Positions 39,070-50,007 of a stretch of 50,007 nt of DNA are shown here, in pieces. The stretch comes from Enterobacteriaceae bacterium RIT693. GTDB taxonomy: Bacteria; Pseudomonadota; Gammaproteobacteria; Enterobacterales; Enterobacteriaceae. A model generated the notes under the pieces. That model worked only from the letters and a program-made list of their open reading frames with translations. It did not search any database and was not told the origin of the DNA. The number at the start of each line of letters is the position of its first letter. The first letter of the stretch is position 1. The position numbers and the translations under genes are program-made. The stretch lies in NCBI GenBank assembly GCA_009668225.1, contig WJYK01000023.1:1-50007 (forward strand), written 5' to 3'.

Positions 39070-39151
39070 CAGGTTCTGACGCGGTCCATTATCCTTAAAA
39101 GCCGTAACCCAGGCCTGATAAAAACAATGAATGATGTTCTCTGGTTTGCCC

Positions 39152-39184
39152 CAAACAGCTGAAAACCGCGTTTTCCGCTGTTTG
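39152..39184. repeat. Long imperfect palindrome in the hemB-rfaH gap
   Basis: CAAACAGC(T)GAAAAC (39152-39166) pairs with GTTTTC(C)GCTGTTTG (39170-39184) around CGC, with a single T/C mismatch. No T-run follows, so it is not a plain terminator. No function recognised. Confidence 0.45.
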
Positions 39185-39196
39185 TCACCAAACTAA

Positions 39197-39225
39197 AAAG
39201 GCCAGCATTTGCTGGCCTTTTTGTA
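39197..39225 (-). terminator. rfaH terminator, bidirectional (second copy of the twin hairpin)
   Basis: The same 24-base hairpin (39197-39220) as at 39046-39069 occurs again 151 bases on, directly after the rfaH stop on the minus strand. T-runs are present on both strands (CTTTTTG on plus, CTTTTTAG on minus). Confidence 0.85.
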
Positions 39226-39714
39226 TTAAACCTTACGGAAGTCGGTATTCCTGACGCTTTGCCGCACCTGCTTGTTCAATAAATTAAGCAGTAACATTGA
39301 GCGCGCTTCACCGTCTGGCTCGGCGAAGATTGCCTGGAGCCCTTCGAAGGCGCCTTCGGTGATGACCACGTTGTCACCCGCATAAGGTGTCTCAGGATCG
39401 GTGATATTCTCATCCTGGTAGTGCACCAGTTCGCCAATCACCTTCTCCGGAACCGTTGCCGGCTGGGCGCCGAAGCGCACGAAATGACTGACGCCACGAG
39501 TTGAATGGATTGTGGTGGTATGAATGAATTCCGGGTCGAACTTAACAAACATATAATTAGGGAACAGGGGCTCACTGACCGTAGTTCTTTTGCCACGCAC
39601 TATTTTTTCCAGCGCGATCATTGGCGTAAGGCAATTTACCGTCTGGCGCTCAAGATGTTCTTTTGCGCGCAGTAATTGGCCACGTTTACAGTACAGAAGA
39701 TACCAGGATTCCAT
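39226..39714 (-). CDS. rfaH: Transcription antiterminator RfaH
   Basis: The 162-residue protein equals E. coli RfaH. An N-terminal NGN domain ([31 protein letters not shown]...) binds RNA polymerase. A C-terminal KOW domain ([33 protein letters not shown]) is known to refold from alpha-hairpin to beta-barrel to recruit ribosomes. It acts on operons with ops elements, such as lipopolysaccharide and capsule loci. The start at 39714 is chosen by match; the open frame runs 9 codons further. Confidence 0.97.
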   Translation of the reverse strand: MESWYLLYCKRGQLLRAKEHLERQTVNCLTPMIALEKIVRGKRTTVSEPLFPNYMFVKFDPEFIHTTTIHSTRGVSHFVRFGAQPATVPEKVIGELVHYQDENITDPETPYAGDNVVITEGAFEGLQAIFAEPDGEARSMLLLNLLNKQVRQSVRNTDFRKV

Positions 39715-39865
39715 AATTTCTCTTTTCATCCGCTTGAGCACGTCAGAATACCAAAACGACTTCCCCAGAGATAGACAGCTTCAGTATAACCAGGTCCGGG
39801 ATGGGAGTAGGCGGCCAGCTTCACGCTAATTTAACAAAAATACAGCATGGCGGCAGTGAAGTCCG

Positions 39866-39871
39866 TATAAT
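39866..39871 (+). promoter_or_regulatory. Possible ubiD promoter -10
   Basis: TATAAT at 39866-39871 predicts a transcript start near 39878, upstream of ATG 39891. This supports 39891 or 39903 as the ubiD start, against longer frames opening at 39801 or 39873. No strong -35 is visible. Confidence 0.45.
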
Positions 39872-39890
39872 GGTGGCAAAATCCGACGTC

Positions 39891-41387
39891 ATGATAAATT
39901 GCATGAAATACCACGACCTACGCGAATTTCTTGCGCTGCTAGAGCAGCAGGGCGAACTCAAACGTATCGCATTGCCCGTCGATCCGAATCTGGAAATGAC
40001 CGAAATTGCCGATCGCACTCTGCGAGCCGGTGGCCCGGCGCTGCTGTTTGAAAATCCGAAAGGCTACACCATGCCGGTGCTGTGCAACCTGTTTGGAACG
40101 CCGAAACGCGTGGCAATGGGCATGGGGCAGGAGGATGTCACCGCCTTACGTGAAGTCGGAAAACTGCTGGCTTTCCTCAAAGAGCCGGAGCCACCAAAAG
40201 GTTTTCGTGACCTGTTTGATAAGCTGCCGCAGTTTAAACAAGTTCTGAATATGCCAACCAAACGTCTGCGTAACGCGCCTTGTCAGGAGCAGATTTGGGA
40301 AGGTGATGAAGTCGACCTGAATCGTATTCCAATTATGCGTTGCTGGCCGGAGGACGTCGCTCCGCTGATTACCTGGGGCCTAACGGTGACCCGTGGCCCG
40401 CATAAAGAGCGCCAAAATCTGGGTATTTACCGCCAGCAGCTGATTGGCAAGAATAAGCTCATTATGCGCTGGTTATCCCACCGTGGTGGTGCCCTTGACT
40501 TCCAGGAGTGGTGTGAGGCTCACCCGGGCGAACGTTTTCCTGTTTCCGTAGCGTTGGGCGCCGACCCGGCAACCATTCTTGGTGCCGTGACGCCGGTGCC
40601 TGACACGCTTTCAGAATACGCCTTTGCCGGGCTGTTGCGTGGCACAAAAACCGAGGTCGTTAAGTGTATCTCCAACGATCTTGAGGTGCCAGCGGGCGCG
40701 GAAATCGTTCTCGAAGGCTACATTGAGCCTGGCGAAATGGCGCCGGAAGGTCCTTACGGTGACCACACGGGTTACTACAATGAAGTCGACAGCTTCCCGG
40801 TGTTTACCGTGACTCACGTTACCCAGCGGCAGGATGCGATTTATCATTCAACGTATACCGGTCGCCCGCCGGATGAACCAGCGGTGCTGGGCGTCGCGCT
40901 CAATGAAGTGCTGGTGCCTATCCTGCAAAAGCAGTTCCCGGAAATTATCGATTTCTACCTGCCGCCGGAAGGGTGTTCATACCGGCTGGCGGTGGTGACG
41001 ATTAAAAAGCAGTACGCCGGGCATGCTAAGCGAGTGATGATGGGCGTGTGGTCCTTCCTGCGCCAGTTTATGTACACCAAATTCGTTATCGTGTGCGATG
41101 ACGATGTGAATGCGCGCGACTGGAACGATGTTATCTGGGCGATCACTACTCGCATGGATCCGTCCCGTGATACGGTACTGGTGGATAACACACCGATAGA
41201 CTATCTGGACTTTGCCTCCCCGGTTTCCGGGTTGGGCTCTAAAATGGGACTGGACGCCACCAATAAATGGCCGGGCGAAACCCAGCGTGAATGGGGGCGC
41301 CCAATCAAGAAAGATGTTGAGGTATGCGCGCGTATTGATGCAATCTGGGATGAACTGGCTATTTTTGATAACGACAAAGGCGCCTGA
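39891..41387 (+). CDS. ubiD: 3-octaprenyl-4-hydroxybenzoate carboxy-lyase UbiD
   Basis: The 498-residue enzyme uses prenylated FMN (made by UbiX) to decarboxylate octaprenyl-hydroxybenzoate in ubiquinone synthesis. Signatures are [21 protein letters not shown] (cofactor/metal region), [13 protein letters not shown] (Glu and His near the active site) and [21 protein letters not shown]. The start is [13 protein letters not shown], aligned with MDAMKYNDL in E. coli; ATG 39903 is an alternative. It is followed by fre after 47 bases. Confidence 0.96.
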   Translation: MINCMKYHDLREFLALLEQQGELKRIALPVDPNLEMTEIADRTLRAGGPALLFENPKGYTMPVLCNLFGTPKRVAMGMGQEDVTALREVGKLLAFLKEPEPPKGFRDLFDKLPQFKQVLNMPTKRLRNAPCQEQIWEGDEVDLNRIPIMRCWPEDVAPLITWGLTVTRGPHKERQNLGIYRQQLIGKNKLIMRWLSHRGGALDFQEWCEAHPGERFPVSVALGADPATILGAVTPVPDTLSEYAFAGLLRGTKTEVVKCISNDLEVPAGAEIVLEGYIEPGEMAPEGPYGDHTGYYNEVDSFPVFTVTHVTQRQDAIYHSTYTGRPPDEPAVLGVALNEVLVPILQKQFPEIIDFYLPPEGCSYRLAVVTIKKQYAGHAKRVMMGVWSFLRQFMYTKFVIVCDDDVNARDWNDVIWAITTRMDPSRDTVLVDNTPIDYLDFASPVSGLGSKMGLDATNKWPGETQREWGRPIKKDVEVCARIDAIWDELAIFDNDKGA

Positions 41388-41434
41388 GCGGCGACCTTTA
41401 CGGTTTAGCATTATTGACCCGACAGAGGGGACGC

Positions 41435-42136
41435 ATGACAACCTTAAGCTGTAAAGTGAACTCGGTAGAAGCGATAACCGACACGGTGTATCGCGTTCGA
41501 TTGCTGCCGGAAGGCGATTTCTCATTCCAGGCCGGGCAGTATTTGATGGTGGTGATGGACGAGCGGGATAAGCGCCCGTTCTCTATGGCATCCACGCCGA
41601 GCGAGCATGAGTTCATTGAGCTGCACATCGGTGCCTCAGAGCTCAACCTCTACGCCATGGCGGTCATGGACCGTATTCTGAAAGAGCAGGAAATTGTGGT
41701 TGATATGCCACACGGCGATGCCTGGCTGCGTGAAGATGAAGACCGCCCGCTCATTCTGATTGCCGGGGGAACGGGGTTCTCTTACGTTCGCTCCATTCTG
41801 CTGACGGCGCTGGCGCGTAATCCGCAGCGTGAAATTGCCATTTACTGGGGCGGTCGTGAAGAGAAGCATCTTTACGATCTGGCCGAGCTTGAAGGGCTGA
41901 CCTTACAGCACCAGAATCTCCGTGTTGAAGCCGTGGTTGAGCAGCCGGAAGAAGGCTGGCGCGGGCGTAGCGGGACAGTACTGACCGCCGTTATGCAGGA
42001 TTACAGTTCACTGAGCGGGCACGATATTTATATCGCCGGCCGTTTCGAAATGGCGAAAATCGCCCGTGACCTGTTCTGCAACGAGCGCGGTGCACTGGTT
42101 GATCACATGTTCGGCGACGCGTTCTCCTTTATCTAA
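41435..42136 (+). CDS. fre: NAD(P)H-flavin reductase
   Basis: The 233-residue protein is of the ferredoxin-NADP reductase type: flavin-binding RPFSMAS after the N-terminal barrel, the nucleotide site [16 protein letters not shown] and a C-terminal [18 protein letters not shown]. It gives free reduced flavins for ferric reduction, ribonucleotide reductase activation and others. The start at 41435 ([20 protein letters not shown]) follows GAGGGG. It is probably in one transcript with ubiD. Confidence 0.97.
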   Translation: MTTLSCKVNSVEAITDTVYRVRLLPEGDFSFQAGQYLMVVMDERDKRPFSMASTPSEHEFIELHIGASELNLYAMAVMDRILKEQEIVVDMPHGDAWLREDEDRPLILIAGGTGFSYVRSILLTALARNPQREIAIYWGGREEKHLYDLAELEGLTLQHQNLRVEAVVEQPEEGWRGRSGTVLTAVMQDYSSLSGHDIYIAGRFEMAKIARDLFCNERGALVDHMFGDAFSFI

Positions 42137-42158
42137 GGCCGTCCGTCGTCAGAATAAG

Positions 42159-42183
42159 CCACCGCATCGTCGGTGGTTTTTTT
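42159..42183 (+). terminator. fre terminator
   Basis: Stem CCACCG (42159-42164) / CGGTGG (42171-42176) followed by seven T residues. Confidence 0.9.
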
Positions 42184-42196
42184 ATGCCGAATAAAT

Positions 42197-42222
42197 AAAA
42201 AAACCCGCCCCTGACAGGCGGG
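42197..42222 (-). terminator. fadA terminator
   Basis: On the minus strand, stem CCCGCC (42222-42217) / GGCGGG (42209-42204) is followed by seven T residues (A-run 42197-42203 on plus). Confidence 0.9.
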
Positions 42223-42255
42223 AAACACGGCAACTAAACCCAGTTTCGTTTTTTA

Positions 42256-43428
<1,173 letters not shown>

Positions 43429-45618
43429 TCAGGCGCTTTTCAGGTCACTGGCCGGGCGGGCGGGCTCAACCGGTGGATAGTATGGCTCATTGCGTGATGC
43501 TTTGGCCTTCAGGCCTTCAGGCACGACGTACAGTGGGCCGAGGTTTTGGTACTGCTGCGCCATATCGAAATATTTCGCGCTGCCCAGCGTATCCAGCCAG
43601 CGGAAGGCACCGCCGTGGAACGGAGGGAAACCGAGGCCATAAACCAGCGCCATATCGGCTTCCGCTGGGCTGGCAATCACGCCTTCTTCGAGGCAACGAA
43701 CGACTTCGTTGACCATCGGGATCATCATGCGGGCGATAATTTCTTCTTCGCTGAAGCTGCGCTTAGGCTGGCTAACTTCTGCCAGCAGGATATCAACAGC
43801 TTCGTCCTGCTCTTTGCGCGGTTTGCCTTTGCTGTCTTCTTTAAAGCGGTAGAAGCCCTGCTGGGTTTTCTGGCCGTAGCGCCCGGCATCGAACAGAACG
43901 TCGATCGCGTCGCGGTAATCTTTACTCATGCGCTGCGGGAAGCCTGCGGCCATCACTGCCTGAGCGTGATGAGCTGTATCAATCCCGACCACGTCCAGCA
44001 GGTAAGCCGGGCCCATTGGCCAGCCGAACTGTTTTTCCATCACTTTATCAATCTGGCGGAAGTCTGCGCCGTCGCGCAGCAGTTGGCTAAAGCCTGCGAA
44101 GTAGGGGAACAGCACGCGGTTCACAAAGAATCCCGGGCAGTCGTTTACCACGATAGGCGTTTTGCCCATTTTGCTCGCCCACGCCACCACTTTGGCAATC
44201 GTCACGTCCGAGGTTTTTTCCCCGCGAATGACTTCAACCAGCGGCATACGGTGAACCGGGTTAAAGAAGTGCATGCCGCAGAAGTTTTCCGGGCGTTTCA
44301 GCACGCTTGCCAGTTCGCTAATAGGGATAGTAGAGGTGTTGGAAGCCAGTACGGCGTCAGGACGAACCTTATCTTCTGTTTCTGCCAGTACCGCTTTTTT
44401 CACTTTCGGGTTTTCAACAACGGCTTCAACAACGACGTCGACACGGTCAAACCCTGCATACTCCAGCGTTGGCTGGATGGTTGAGATAACCTGCGCCAGC
44501 TTCATGCCGTCAATTTTGCCGCGCTCGAGTTGTTTGTTCAGCAGCTTGCTGGCTTCATTAATCCCCAACGCCAGCGATTTCTCATTAATGTCCTTCATTA
44601 ATACCGGCACGCCTTTCCAGGCGGACTGATAAGCAATCCCGCCGCCCATAATGCCTGCGCCGAGTACGGCCGCGTGTTTAGGCGTTTCGATATCTTTAGT
44701 GAGCTTTTTCGCCTGACCTTTAACAAACTGATCGTTCAGGAAGATACCGACCAGCGCGCGGGCTTCATTGGAGCGAGCCAACGGTACAAAGCTTTGGGTT
44801 TCCAGCTTCAGAGCTTCATCGCGACCAAGGCCAGCGGCGGCTTCAATCGTTTTTACCGCGGTCATCGGGGCCGGATAATGTTTACCGGCGATCTGCGCCA
44901 CCATGCCTTTGGCAATGGTGAAGCTCATACCGGCTTCAATTTTGCTCAGTTTCAGCGGCTGCAGTTTCGGCTCGCGCTTAGCCTGCCAGTCCAGTTCGCC
45001 TTTGATTGCCTGACGCAGAATCGCCAGCGCACCGTCGCGCAGCTTTTCGGTTTTCACTACACCGTCGACCAGGCCCAGCTTTTGCGCTTCTGCCGCACCG
45101 ACGTCTTTGCCTGCGGTAATAATTTCAAGCGCGCTATCTGCGCCCAACAAACGTGGCAGGCGAACGGAACCGCCGAAGCCAGGCATAATGCCTAATTTGG
45201 TTTCCGGCAGGCCAATGCGGGCATCTGCTGTGGCGAGGCGGTAATCCGTCGCCAGTACGCATTCGCATCCGCCGCCCAGCGCATAGCCATTCACGGCTGC
45301 GATGGTCGGGACCGGCAGATCTTCCAGGCGGTTAAACACGCTGTTGGCGAACTGCAGCCAGTGGGTCAGCTGTTCGGCAGGGACCAGGAACAGCGAGAGG
45401 AATTCGGTAATGTCGGCGCCAACGATAAAGGCGGACTTGCTGGAGCTCAGCAGCAGGCCTTTGAGGTTCGGCTGCTTTTCAAGCACGGCCAGCGCTTCGC
45501 CGAGGCTGGCGACGGTCGCCGTATCCAGCTTGTTGACGGAGCCGGGGGCATCAAACACCAGTTCGGCGATGCCGTCTTCCAGCCAGTCGAGATGTAGGGT
45601 TTCACCTTGGTAGAGCAT
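43429..45618 (-). CDS. fadB: Multifunctional fatty acid oxidation complex alpha subunit FadB
   Basis: The 729-residue protein has an N-terminal enoyl-CoA hydratase domain ([21 protein letters not shown] and [21 protein letters not shown], carrying the two catalytic Glu) and an L-3-hydroxyacyl-CoA dehydrogenase domain ([20 protein letters not shown] for [20 protein letters not shown] with catalytic His). It performs several beta-oxidation steps. A FadR box upstream indicates induction by long-chain acyl-CoA. It forms the fadBA operon, divergent from pepQ. Confidence 0.98.
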   Translation of the reverse strand: MLYQGETLHLDWLEDGIAELVFDAPGSVNKLDTATVASLGEALAVLEKQPNLKGLLLSSSKSAFIVGADITEFLSLFLVPAEQLTHWLQFANSVFNRLEDLPVPTIAAVNGYALGGGCECVLATDYRLATADARIGLPETKLGIMPGFGGSVRLPRLLGADSALEIITAGKDVGAAEAQKLGLVDGVVKTEKLRDGALAILRQAIKGELDWQAKREPKLQPLKLSKIEAGMSFTIAKGMVAQIAGKHYPAPMTAVKTIEAAAGLGRDEALKLETQSFVPLARSNEARALVGIFLNDQFVKGQAKKLTKDIETPKHAAVLGAGIMGGGIAYQSAWKGVPVLMKDINEKSLALGINEASKLLNKQLERGKIDGMKLAQVISTIQPTLEYAGFDRVDVVVEAVVENPKVKKAVLAETEDKVRPDAVLASNTSTIPISELASVLKRPENFCGMHFFNPVHRMPLVEVIRGEKTSDVTIAKVVAWASKMGKTPIVVNDCPGFFVNRVLFPYFAGFSQLLRDGADFRQIDKVMEKQFGWPMGPAYLLDVVGIDTAHHAQAVMAAGFPQRMSKDYRDAIDVLFDAGRYGQKTQQGFYRFKEDSKGKPRKEQDEAVDILLAEVSQPKRSFSEEEIIARMMIPMVNEVVRCLEEGVIASPAEADMALVYGLGFPPFHGGAFRWLDTLGSAKYFDMAQQYQNLGPLYVVPEGLKAKASRNEPYYPPVEPARPASDLKSA

Positions 45619-45644
45619 GTCAGTCTCCTGAATCCAGCAATGGG

Positions 45645-45661
45645 ATCTGGTCGTACCAGAT
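45645..45661. promoter_or_regulatory. FadR operator of fadBA
   Basis: A 17-base palindrome, ATCTGGTCGTACCAGAT, matches the FadR consensus centred on CTGGTCNGACCAG with one change. It lies 27 bases upstream of the fadB start, where FadR represses fadBA in E. coli. Confidence 0.85.
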
Positions 45662-45808
45662 GAAGCGGAGTGTGGAATTGATGTTAACGAAATGCAAATT
45701 TCTCTTTAAATATTTGCAAACTCGATCACAGGCGGCGGAAATAACTCGACGGTTTGTGCGGTATGCTAAGATGCGTGGCGAACAGGTACAAAAACAGAAG
45801 GATAAATT

Positions 45809-47140
45809 ATGGAATCACTGGCCGCGCTTTACAAAGATCATGTGGCAACGCTACAGGAGCGTACCCGCAACGTTCTGGCGCGTTTTAACCTTGATGCATT
45901 ACTTATTCACTCCGGGGAGCTGTTCAACGTCTTCCTTGATGACCATGCCTATCCGTTTAAAGTTAACCCGCAGTTTAAGGCGTGGGTGCCGGTCACTCAG
46001 GTACCAAACTGCTGGCTGCTGGTGGACGGCGTGAATAAGCCGAAGCTGTGGTTCTATTTGCCGGTGGATTACTGGCATAACGTAGAGCCGCTGCCGGAAT
46101 CCTTCTGGACCGATGATATTGAAGTGATAGCGCTGCCAAAAGCCGACGGCATTGGTAGCCAACTGCCTGCCGCTCGCGGCAATATCGGCTACATTGGCCC
46201 GGTGCCAGAGCGCGCTTTGCAGCTAGATATCACGCCAGCCAATATCAACCCGAAAGGGGTTATCGATTACCTGCATTACTATCGCGCCTATAAAACGGAC
46301 TACGAACTGTCCTGCATGCGTGAAGCGCAGAAAACGGCGGTCGTGGGCCATCGTGCTGCGCATGAAGCTTTCCTGTCCGGTATGAGCGAGTTCGATATTA
46401 ACATCGCTTATCTGACGGCAACCGGCCACCGCGATACTGACGTGCCTTATGGCAATATCGTAGCGCTCAATGAGCATGCCTCGGTGCTGCACTACACCAA
46501 GCTGGATCACCGCGTACCTGCCGAAATCCGCAGTTTCCTGCTGGATGCCGGGGCAGAATATAACGGCTATGCCGCCGACCTGACCCGCACCTGGACCACC
46601 CACGGTGACAGCGACTTTGCTCACCTGATTAAAGATGTCAACGAAGAGCAACTGGCGCTTATTGACACCATGAAGTCCGGCGTGCGCTACACCGACTACC
46701 ACATCCAGTTCCATCAGCGGCTGGCTAAGCTGCTGCACCGCCACAAGCTGGTGAACGACATCAGTGAAGAGGCGATGCTGGAAGCCGGGATCACCACGCC
46801 GTTCATGCCTCACGGCATCGGGCATCCGCTGGGCCTGCAGGTTCATGACGTAGCCGGGTTTATGCAGGACGATACCGGGACGCATCTGGCAGCGCCTTCC
46901 CAGCATCCTTATCTACGCTGTACCCGTGTGCTGGAACCTCGCATGGTGCTGACCATCGAGCCTGGCCTGTACTTCATTGAATCGTTGCTGGCACCGTGGC
47001 GTGAAGGGCAATACAGCAAGCACTTCGACTGGAAGCGCATTGAAGCCCTGAAGCCGTTTGGCGGCATTCGTATTGAAGATAACGTCGTTATCTATGAAAA
47101 CAGCACCGAAAACATGACGCGTAACCTGAAGCTCGCGTAA
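45809..47140 (+). CDS. pepQ: Xaa-Pro dipeptidase PepQ
   Basis: The 443-residue M24 pita-bread peptidase matches E. coli PepQ in length. Metal ligands are seen in [18 protein letters not shown] (two Asp), [14 protein letters not shown] (His), [10 protein letters not shown] (Glu) and [10 protein letters not shown] (Glu). It splits X-Pro dipeptides. AGGATAAATT precedes the ATG, and a TATGCT -10 lies at 45761-45766. The stop overlaps the yigZ start by one base (TAATG), so the two genes are coupled. Confidence 0.97.
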   Translation: MESLAALYKDHVATLQERTRNVLARFNLDALLIHSGELFNVFLDDHAYPFKVNPQFKAWVPVTQVPNCWLLVDGVNKPKLWFYLPVDYWHNVEPLPESFWTDDIEVIALPKADGIGSQLPAARGNIGYIGPVPERALQLDITPANINPKGVIDYLHYYRAYKTDYELSCMREAQKTAVVGHRAAHEAFLSGMSEFDINIAYLTATGHRDTDVPYGNIVALNEHASVLHYTKLDHRVPAEIRSFLLDAGAEYNGYAADLTRTWTTHGDSDFAHLIKDVNEEQLALIDTMKSGVRYTDYHIQFHQRLAKLLHRHKLVNDISEEAMLEAGITTPFMPHGIGHPLGLQVHDVAGFMQDDTGTHLAAPSQHPYLRCTRVLEPRMVLTIEPGLYFIESLLAPWREGQYSKHFDWKRIEALKPFGGIRIEDNVVIYENSTENMTRNLKLA

Positions 47141-47754
47141 TGGAAAGCTGGCCAATCCCCGCAGAGCCCGTCACGGTTAGCGAGGAGATTAAGAAAAGCC
47201 GCTTCATTACCCTTGTCGCTCATACGGACGGGGTAATAGCGGCTAAAGCGTTTGTTGAGAAGGTCCGGGCTGAACACCCGGACGCCCGGCACCACTGCTG
47301 GGCGTGGGTCGCCGGAGCGCCGGATGACTCGCAGCAGCTCGGTTTCTCGGATGACGGCGAACCTGCCGGCACCGCAGGGAAACCCATGCTGGCTCAGTTG
47401 ATGGGTAAAGGCATTGGTGAAATCACGGCGGTTGTAGTGCGCTATTATGGCGGGGTGAAGCTGGGCACGGGTGGCCTGGTGAAAGCCTACGGCGGCGGCG
47501 TACAGCTGGCGTTAAACCAGCTTCCGACAGTGCTCAAAGTGCCGTTAACCGAATATACTTTGCAGTGCGACTATTCGCAGCTGGCGGGTGTGGAAGCGCT
47601 GCTCAAGCAAAGCGATGGTCTTATCGTGGAAAGCGACTTCCAGGTTGCCGTTGATTTGCACGTAGCGTTGCCGCAAACCCAGGTGGTAGCCTTCAGCGCC
47701 AGGCTGAGTGATTTTAGCCGCGGTGCATTGCATTTATTGCCGTTTGAACAATAA
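47140..47754 (+). CDS. yigZ: IMPACT-family protein YigZ
   Basis: The 204-residue protein has the IMPACT/UPF0029 signature DARHHCWAW, GFSDDGEPAGTAGKPMLAQL and VVVRYYGGVKLGTGGLVKAYGG, then a ferredoxin-like C-terminal domain. It is known structurally, but its function is unclear; eukaryotic IMPACT acts on translation control. It shares a transcript with pepQ and probably trkH (41 bases on). Confidence 0.95.
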   Translation: MESWPIPAEPVTVSEEIKKSRFITLVAHTDGVIAAKAFVEKVRAEHPDARHHCWAWVAGAPDDSQQLGFSDDGEPAGTAGKPMLAQLMGKGIGEITAVVVRYYGGVKLGTGGLVKAYGGGVQLALNQLPTVLKVPLTEYTLQCDYSQLAGVEALLKQSDGLIVESDFQVAVDLHVALPQTQVVAFSARLSDFSRGALHLLPFEQ

Positions 47755-47795
47755 TCCCACCTCGTTATTTATAGATATTTAAGGAAGCGGCTGAA

Positions 47796-49247
47796 ATGCA
47801 TTTTCGCGCCATAACCCGAATCGTTGGTCTGTTGGTTATCCTCTTTTCCGGAACCATGATACTCCCCGGCTTAGTGGCTCTAATCTATCGCGATGGTGCC
47901 GGCCGTGCCTTTACCCAAACGTTTTTCGTTGCTCTGACAATAGGCTCCCTGCTGTGGTGGCCTAACCGCAGAGAGAAGGGGGAGCTGAAGCCGAGGGAAG
48001 GATTTCTGATAGTCGTTCTGTTCTGGACCGTGCTGGGGAGCGTGGGGGCACTGCCTTTTGTCTTCGCCGAGCGGCCGAATCTGACGGTTACCGATGCTTT
48101 CTTTGAATCCTTCTCCGGGCTGACAACTACCGGAGCAACCACGCTGGTAGGGCTTGACTCCTTACCTCACGCCATTCTTTTCTATCGCCAAATGCTGCAG
48201 TGGTTTGGCGGGATGGGGATCATCGTGCTGGCTGTTGCGATACTGCCTATTCTTGGCGTCGGGGGAATGCAGCTTTATCGGGCAGAAATGCCGGGGCCGC
48301 TAAAAGACAATAAAATGCGCCCGCGTATTGCCGAAACGGCAAAGACGCTGTGGCTTATCTATGTTCTGCTGACGGTTGCTTGTGCGCTGGCGCTTTGGTT
48401 TGCGGGTATGCCAGCATTCGATGCTATCGGGCACAGCTTCTCCACTATCGCGATTGGCGGCTTCTCTACCCATGATGCCAGCGTTGGCTACTTCAATAGC
48501 CCAACAATCAATACCATCATCGCTATCTTTCTGCTGATTTCTGGGTGTAACTACGGTTTGCACTTCTCTTTGCTCAGCGGGCGGAGCCTGAAAGTGTATT
48601 GGCGCGACCCTGAATTCCGTATGTTCATCGGCGTGCAGCTAACGCTAGTATTGGTTTGCACGCTGGTGCTCTGGTTCCACAATACTTACCAGTCTGCCCT
48701 GCAGACGCTCAACCAGGCCTTCTTCCAGGTCGTTTCGATGGCAACAACTGCGGGTTTTACCACAGACAGCATTGCCCGTTGGCCGCTATTCTTACCGGTA
48801 CTGCTGCTCTGCTCTGCATTTATCGGTGGTTGTGCAGGGTCTACCGGTGGCGGCCTGAAAGTTATTCGTATCCTGCTGCTGTTTAAACAAGGGAACCGTG
48901 AGCTAAAACGCCTGGTACACCCGAACGCGGTTTATAGCATCAAGCTTGGGAACCGTGCGTTGCCGGAACGTATCCTCGAAGCCGTATGGGGATTCTTCTC
49001 TGCTTATGCGCTGGTATTTATCGTCAGTATGCTGGCCATCATTGCGACCGGCGTCGATGACTTCTCGGCTTTTGCTTCCGTTGCGGCAACGCTCAATAAC
49101 CTCGGCCCAGGTCTTGGTGTAGTGGCGGATAACTTTGCCAGTATGAATCCTGTCGCCAAATGGATCCTGATCGTGAATATGCTGTTTGGCCGTCTTGAAG
49201 TCTTCACCCTATTAGTACTGTTCACGCCAACCTTCTGGCGCGAGTAA
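47796..49247 (+). CDS. trkH: Potassium uptake protein TrkH
   Basis: The 483-residue K+ transporter subunit has the four-repeat selectivity-filter region. The filter segments can be seen as [31 protein letters not shown] and LNNLGPGLG, together with long hydrophobic helices between them. It forms the channel of the Trk system with the NAD/ATP-gated TrkA. It is followed by hemG after 11 bases; the pair is also adjacent in E. coli. Confidence 0.98.
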   Translation: MHFRAITRIVGLLVILFSGTMILPGLVALIYRDGAGRAFTQTFFVALTIGSLLWWPNRREKGELKPREGFLIVVLFWTVLGSVGALPFVFAERPNLTVTDAFFESFSGLTTTGATTLVGLDSLPHAILFYRQMLQWFGGMGIIVLAVAILPILGVGGMQLYRAEMPGPLKDNKMRPRIAETAKTLWLIYVLLTVACALALWFAGMPAFDAIGHSFSTIAIGGFSTHDASVGYFNSPTINTIIAIFLLISGCNYGLHFSLLSGRSLKVYWRDPEFRMFIGVQLTLVLVCTLVLWFHNTYQSALQTLNQAFFQVVSMATTAGFTTDSIARWPLFLPVLLLCSAFIGGCAGSTGGGLKVIRILLLFKQGNRELKRLVHPNAVYSIKLGNRALPERILEAVWGFFSAYALVFIVSMLAIIATGVDDFSAFASVAATLNNLGPGLGVVADNFASMNPVAKWILIVNMLFGRLEVFTLLVLFTPTFWRE

Positions 49248-49258
49248 CCGGAGCCTGT

Positions 49259-49792
49259 GTGAAAACCCTAATTCTGTTTTCGACCCGAGATGGTCAAACT
49301 CGTGAAATTGCTTCCTATATAGCTTCTGAGCTGAAAGAGCTGGGCATTGAGAGTGATGTAGTGAATCTTCATCGCTGCGAAGATATCGCCTGGGCTAACT
49401 ACGACCGGGTAGTGATCGGGGCTTCTATCCGCTACGGGCATTTCCATGCTTCTGTCGATACATTTGTGAAGAAGCACCAGCAGCAGCTGAATGAGCGAGC
49501 CAGCGCTTTCTTCTCGGTAAACCTGGTTGCGCGTAAACCGGAGAAGCGTTCTCCTCAAACTAACGCCTATACACGTAAGTTCTTGCTTAACTCAGTGTGG
49601 CGTCCCGATCACTGCGCGGTATTTGCTGGGGCACTACGCTACCCGCGCTATGGTTGGCTGGACCGCTTCATGATCCGTTTAATTATGAAAATGACCGATG
49701 GCGAAACCGATACGAGTAAAGAAGTGGTTTACACCGATTGGCAGCAGGTGACCCGGTTTGCCCATGAAATTGAGCAGTTAAGCATCAAATAG
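49259..49792 (+). CDS. hemG: Menaquinone/quinone-dependent protoporphyrinogen IX oxidase HemG
   Basis: The 177-residue flavodoxin-like protein has the FMN-phosphate loop [12 protein letters not shown] at the N-terminus, [15 protein letters not shown] in the middle and the long-chain insert [16 protein letters not shown] that separates HemG from plain flavodoxins. It oxidises protoporphyrinogen IX to protoporphyrin IX, passing electrons to quinones. The start is GTG at 49259, giving [16 protein letters not shown]. The protein ends slightly shorter than in E. coli (181). Confidence 0.97.
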   Translation: MKTLILFSTRDGQTREIASYIASELKELGIESDVVNLHRCEDIAWANYDRVVIGASIRYGHFHASVDTFVKKHQQQLNERASAFFSVNLVARKPEKRSPQTNAYTRKFLLNSVWRPDHCAVFAGALRYPRYGWLDRFMIRLIMKMTDGETDTSKEVVYTDWQQVTRFAHEIEQLSIK

Positions 49793-49831
49793 TGTTGTAA
49801 ATAAGCGGGTTGGCGAAAAAGAATGCGGTCA

Positions 49832-49881
49832 GAAAGTTTTTTTAAATAAACGCTTGTCACCGCCGAAGAACTCCCTATAAT
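49832..49881 (+). promoter_or_regulatory. rRNA operon promoter P1 with UP element
   Basis: -35 TTGTCA (49854-49859), a 16-base spacer and -10 TATAAT (49876-49881), then a G/C-rich discriminator GCGCCTCC. An A/T-rich UP element (AGAAAGTTTTTTTAAATAAA) is just upstream. This is a typical stringently controlled rrn P1. Its position after hemG is that of E. coli rrnA. Confidence 0.92.
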
Positions 49882-49952
49882 GCGCCTCCACTGACACGGA
49901 ACAACGGCTTGCAAAGCGGCGTGTCAGGCGAAGTGAAGCGAAAAATAAATGC

Positions 49953-49980
49953 TTGACTACGCAGCGGGAAAGCGTAATAT
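49953..49980 (+). promoter_or_regulatory. rRNA operon promoter P2
   Basis: -35 TTGACT (49953-49958), 16-base spacer and -10 TAATAT (49975-49980), followed by the rrn P2 context GCACAGCCCGCGC. P1 and P2 are about 99 bases apart. The 16S rRNA gene should begin beyond the right edge. Confidence 0.9.
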
Positions 49981-50007
49981 GCACAGCCCGCGCTACTGAG
50001 AAAGTAG

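Noticed and set aside
43546-44484. 312-codon antisense frame opposite fadB
   Set aside because: Composition (His, Phe, Val and Arg-rich) is typical of the reverse strand of G/C-rich codons. fadB explains the region fully.
49981-50007. 16S rRNA gene
   Set aside because: Only the rrn promoters are present; the mature 16S sequence is not reached before the window ends.

Overview
The window is chromosomal DNA of a member of the Enterobacteriaceae (Enterobacter/Klebsiella/Cedecea-like rather than E. coli). Gene order from the hem operon through cyaA, uvrD, corA, recQ, metE, udp, ubi/tat, fad and trkH to the start of an rRNA operon is the backbone found at about 85-87 min of the E. coli map. Nearly every protein has the length and signature residues of its E. 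coli counterpart. Three things separate it from E. coli: glmZ has a sigma-54 promoter with three GlrR-type sites, a Pseudomonas-type (zinc-independent) hemB sits between tatD and rfaH, and a small type VI secretion (T6SS)-like cassette lies between metE and dlhH.

Layout. 1-660: a folded repeat-like element, then the small RNA gene glmZ and its control region. 665-4751 (-): hemCDXY. 5039-9627: cyaA, cyaY, an orphan yhfU-like gene, lptM and dapF. 9624-15500: yigA-xerC-yigB, SOS-controlled uvrD, and corA behind a leader with the small peptide corL. 15528-21194: rarD, yigI, pldA, recQ, rhtC and rhtB. 21283-25091: pldB, an ERIC element, yigL, yigM and metR. 25209-27470: metE under MetJ/MetR sites. 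27609-28815 (-): a putative HExxH metallopeptidase toxin, a lipoprotein likely to be its immunity protein, and an internally deleted Hcp. 28962-32360: dlhH, udp (CRP sites) and rmuC. 32473-39028: ubiE-ubiJ-ubiB, tatABC, tatD and hemB. 39226-42136: rfaH, ubiD and fre. 42256-45618 (-): fadBA with a FadR box. 45809-49792: pepQ, yigZ, trkH and hemG. 49854-49980: tandem P1/P2 promoters of an rRNA operon whose 16S gene lies beyond the right edge.

How the genes connect. Haem synthesis recurs: hemB, hemC, hemD and hemG encode enzymes, and hemX/hemY are associated membrane proteins. Ubiquinone synthesis (ubiE, ubiJ, ubiB, ubiD) sits beside protein export (tatABC). Methionine synthesis (metE/metR) and CRP-linked control (cyaA, udp) have recognisable operators. 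Most of the window is ordinary core genome. The parts most worth a second look are the metallopeptidase/lipoprotein/mini-Hcp cassette with a possible frameshift at the toxin start, the glmZ control region, the folded element at the left edge, the orphan yhfU-like gene with an inverted repeat upstream, and the zinc-independent HemB.
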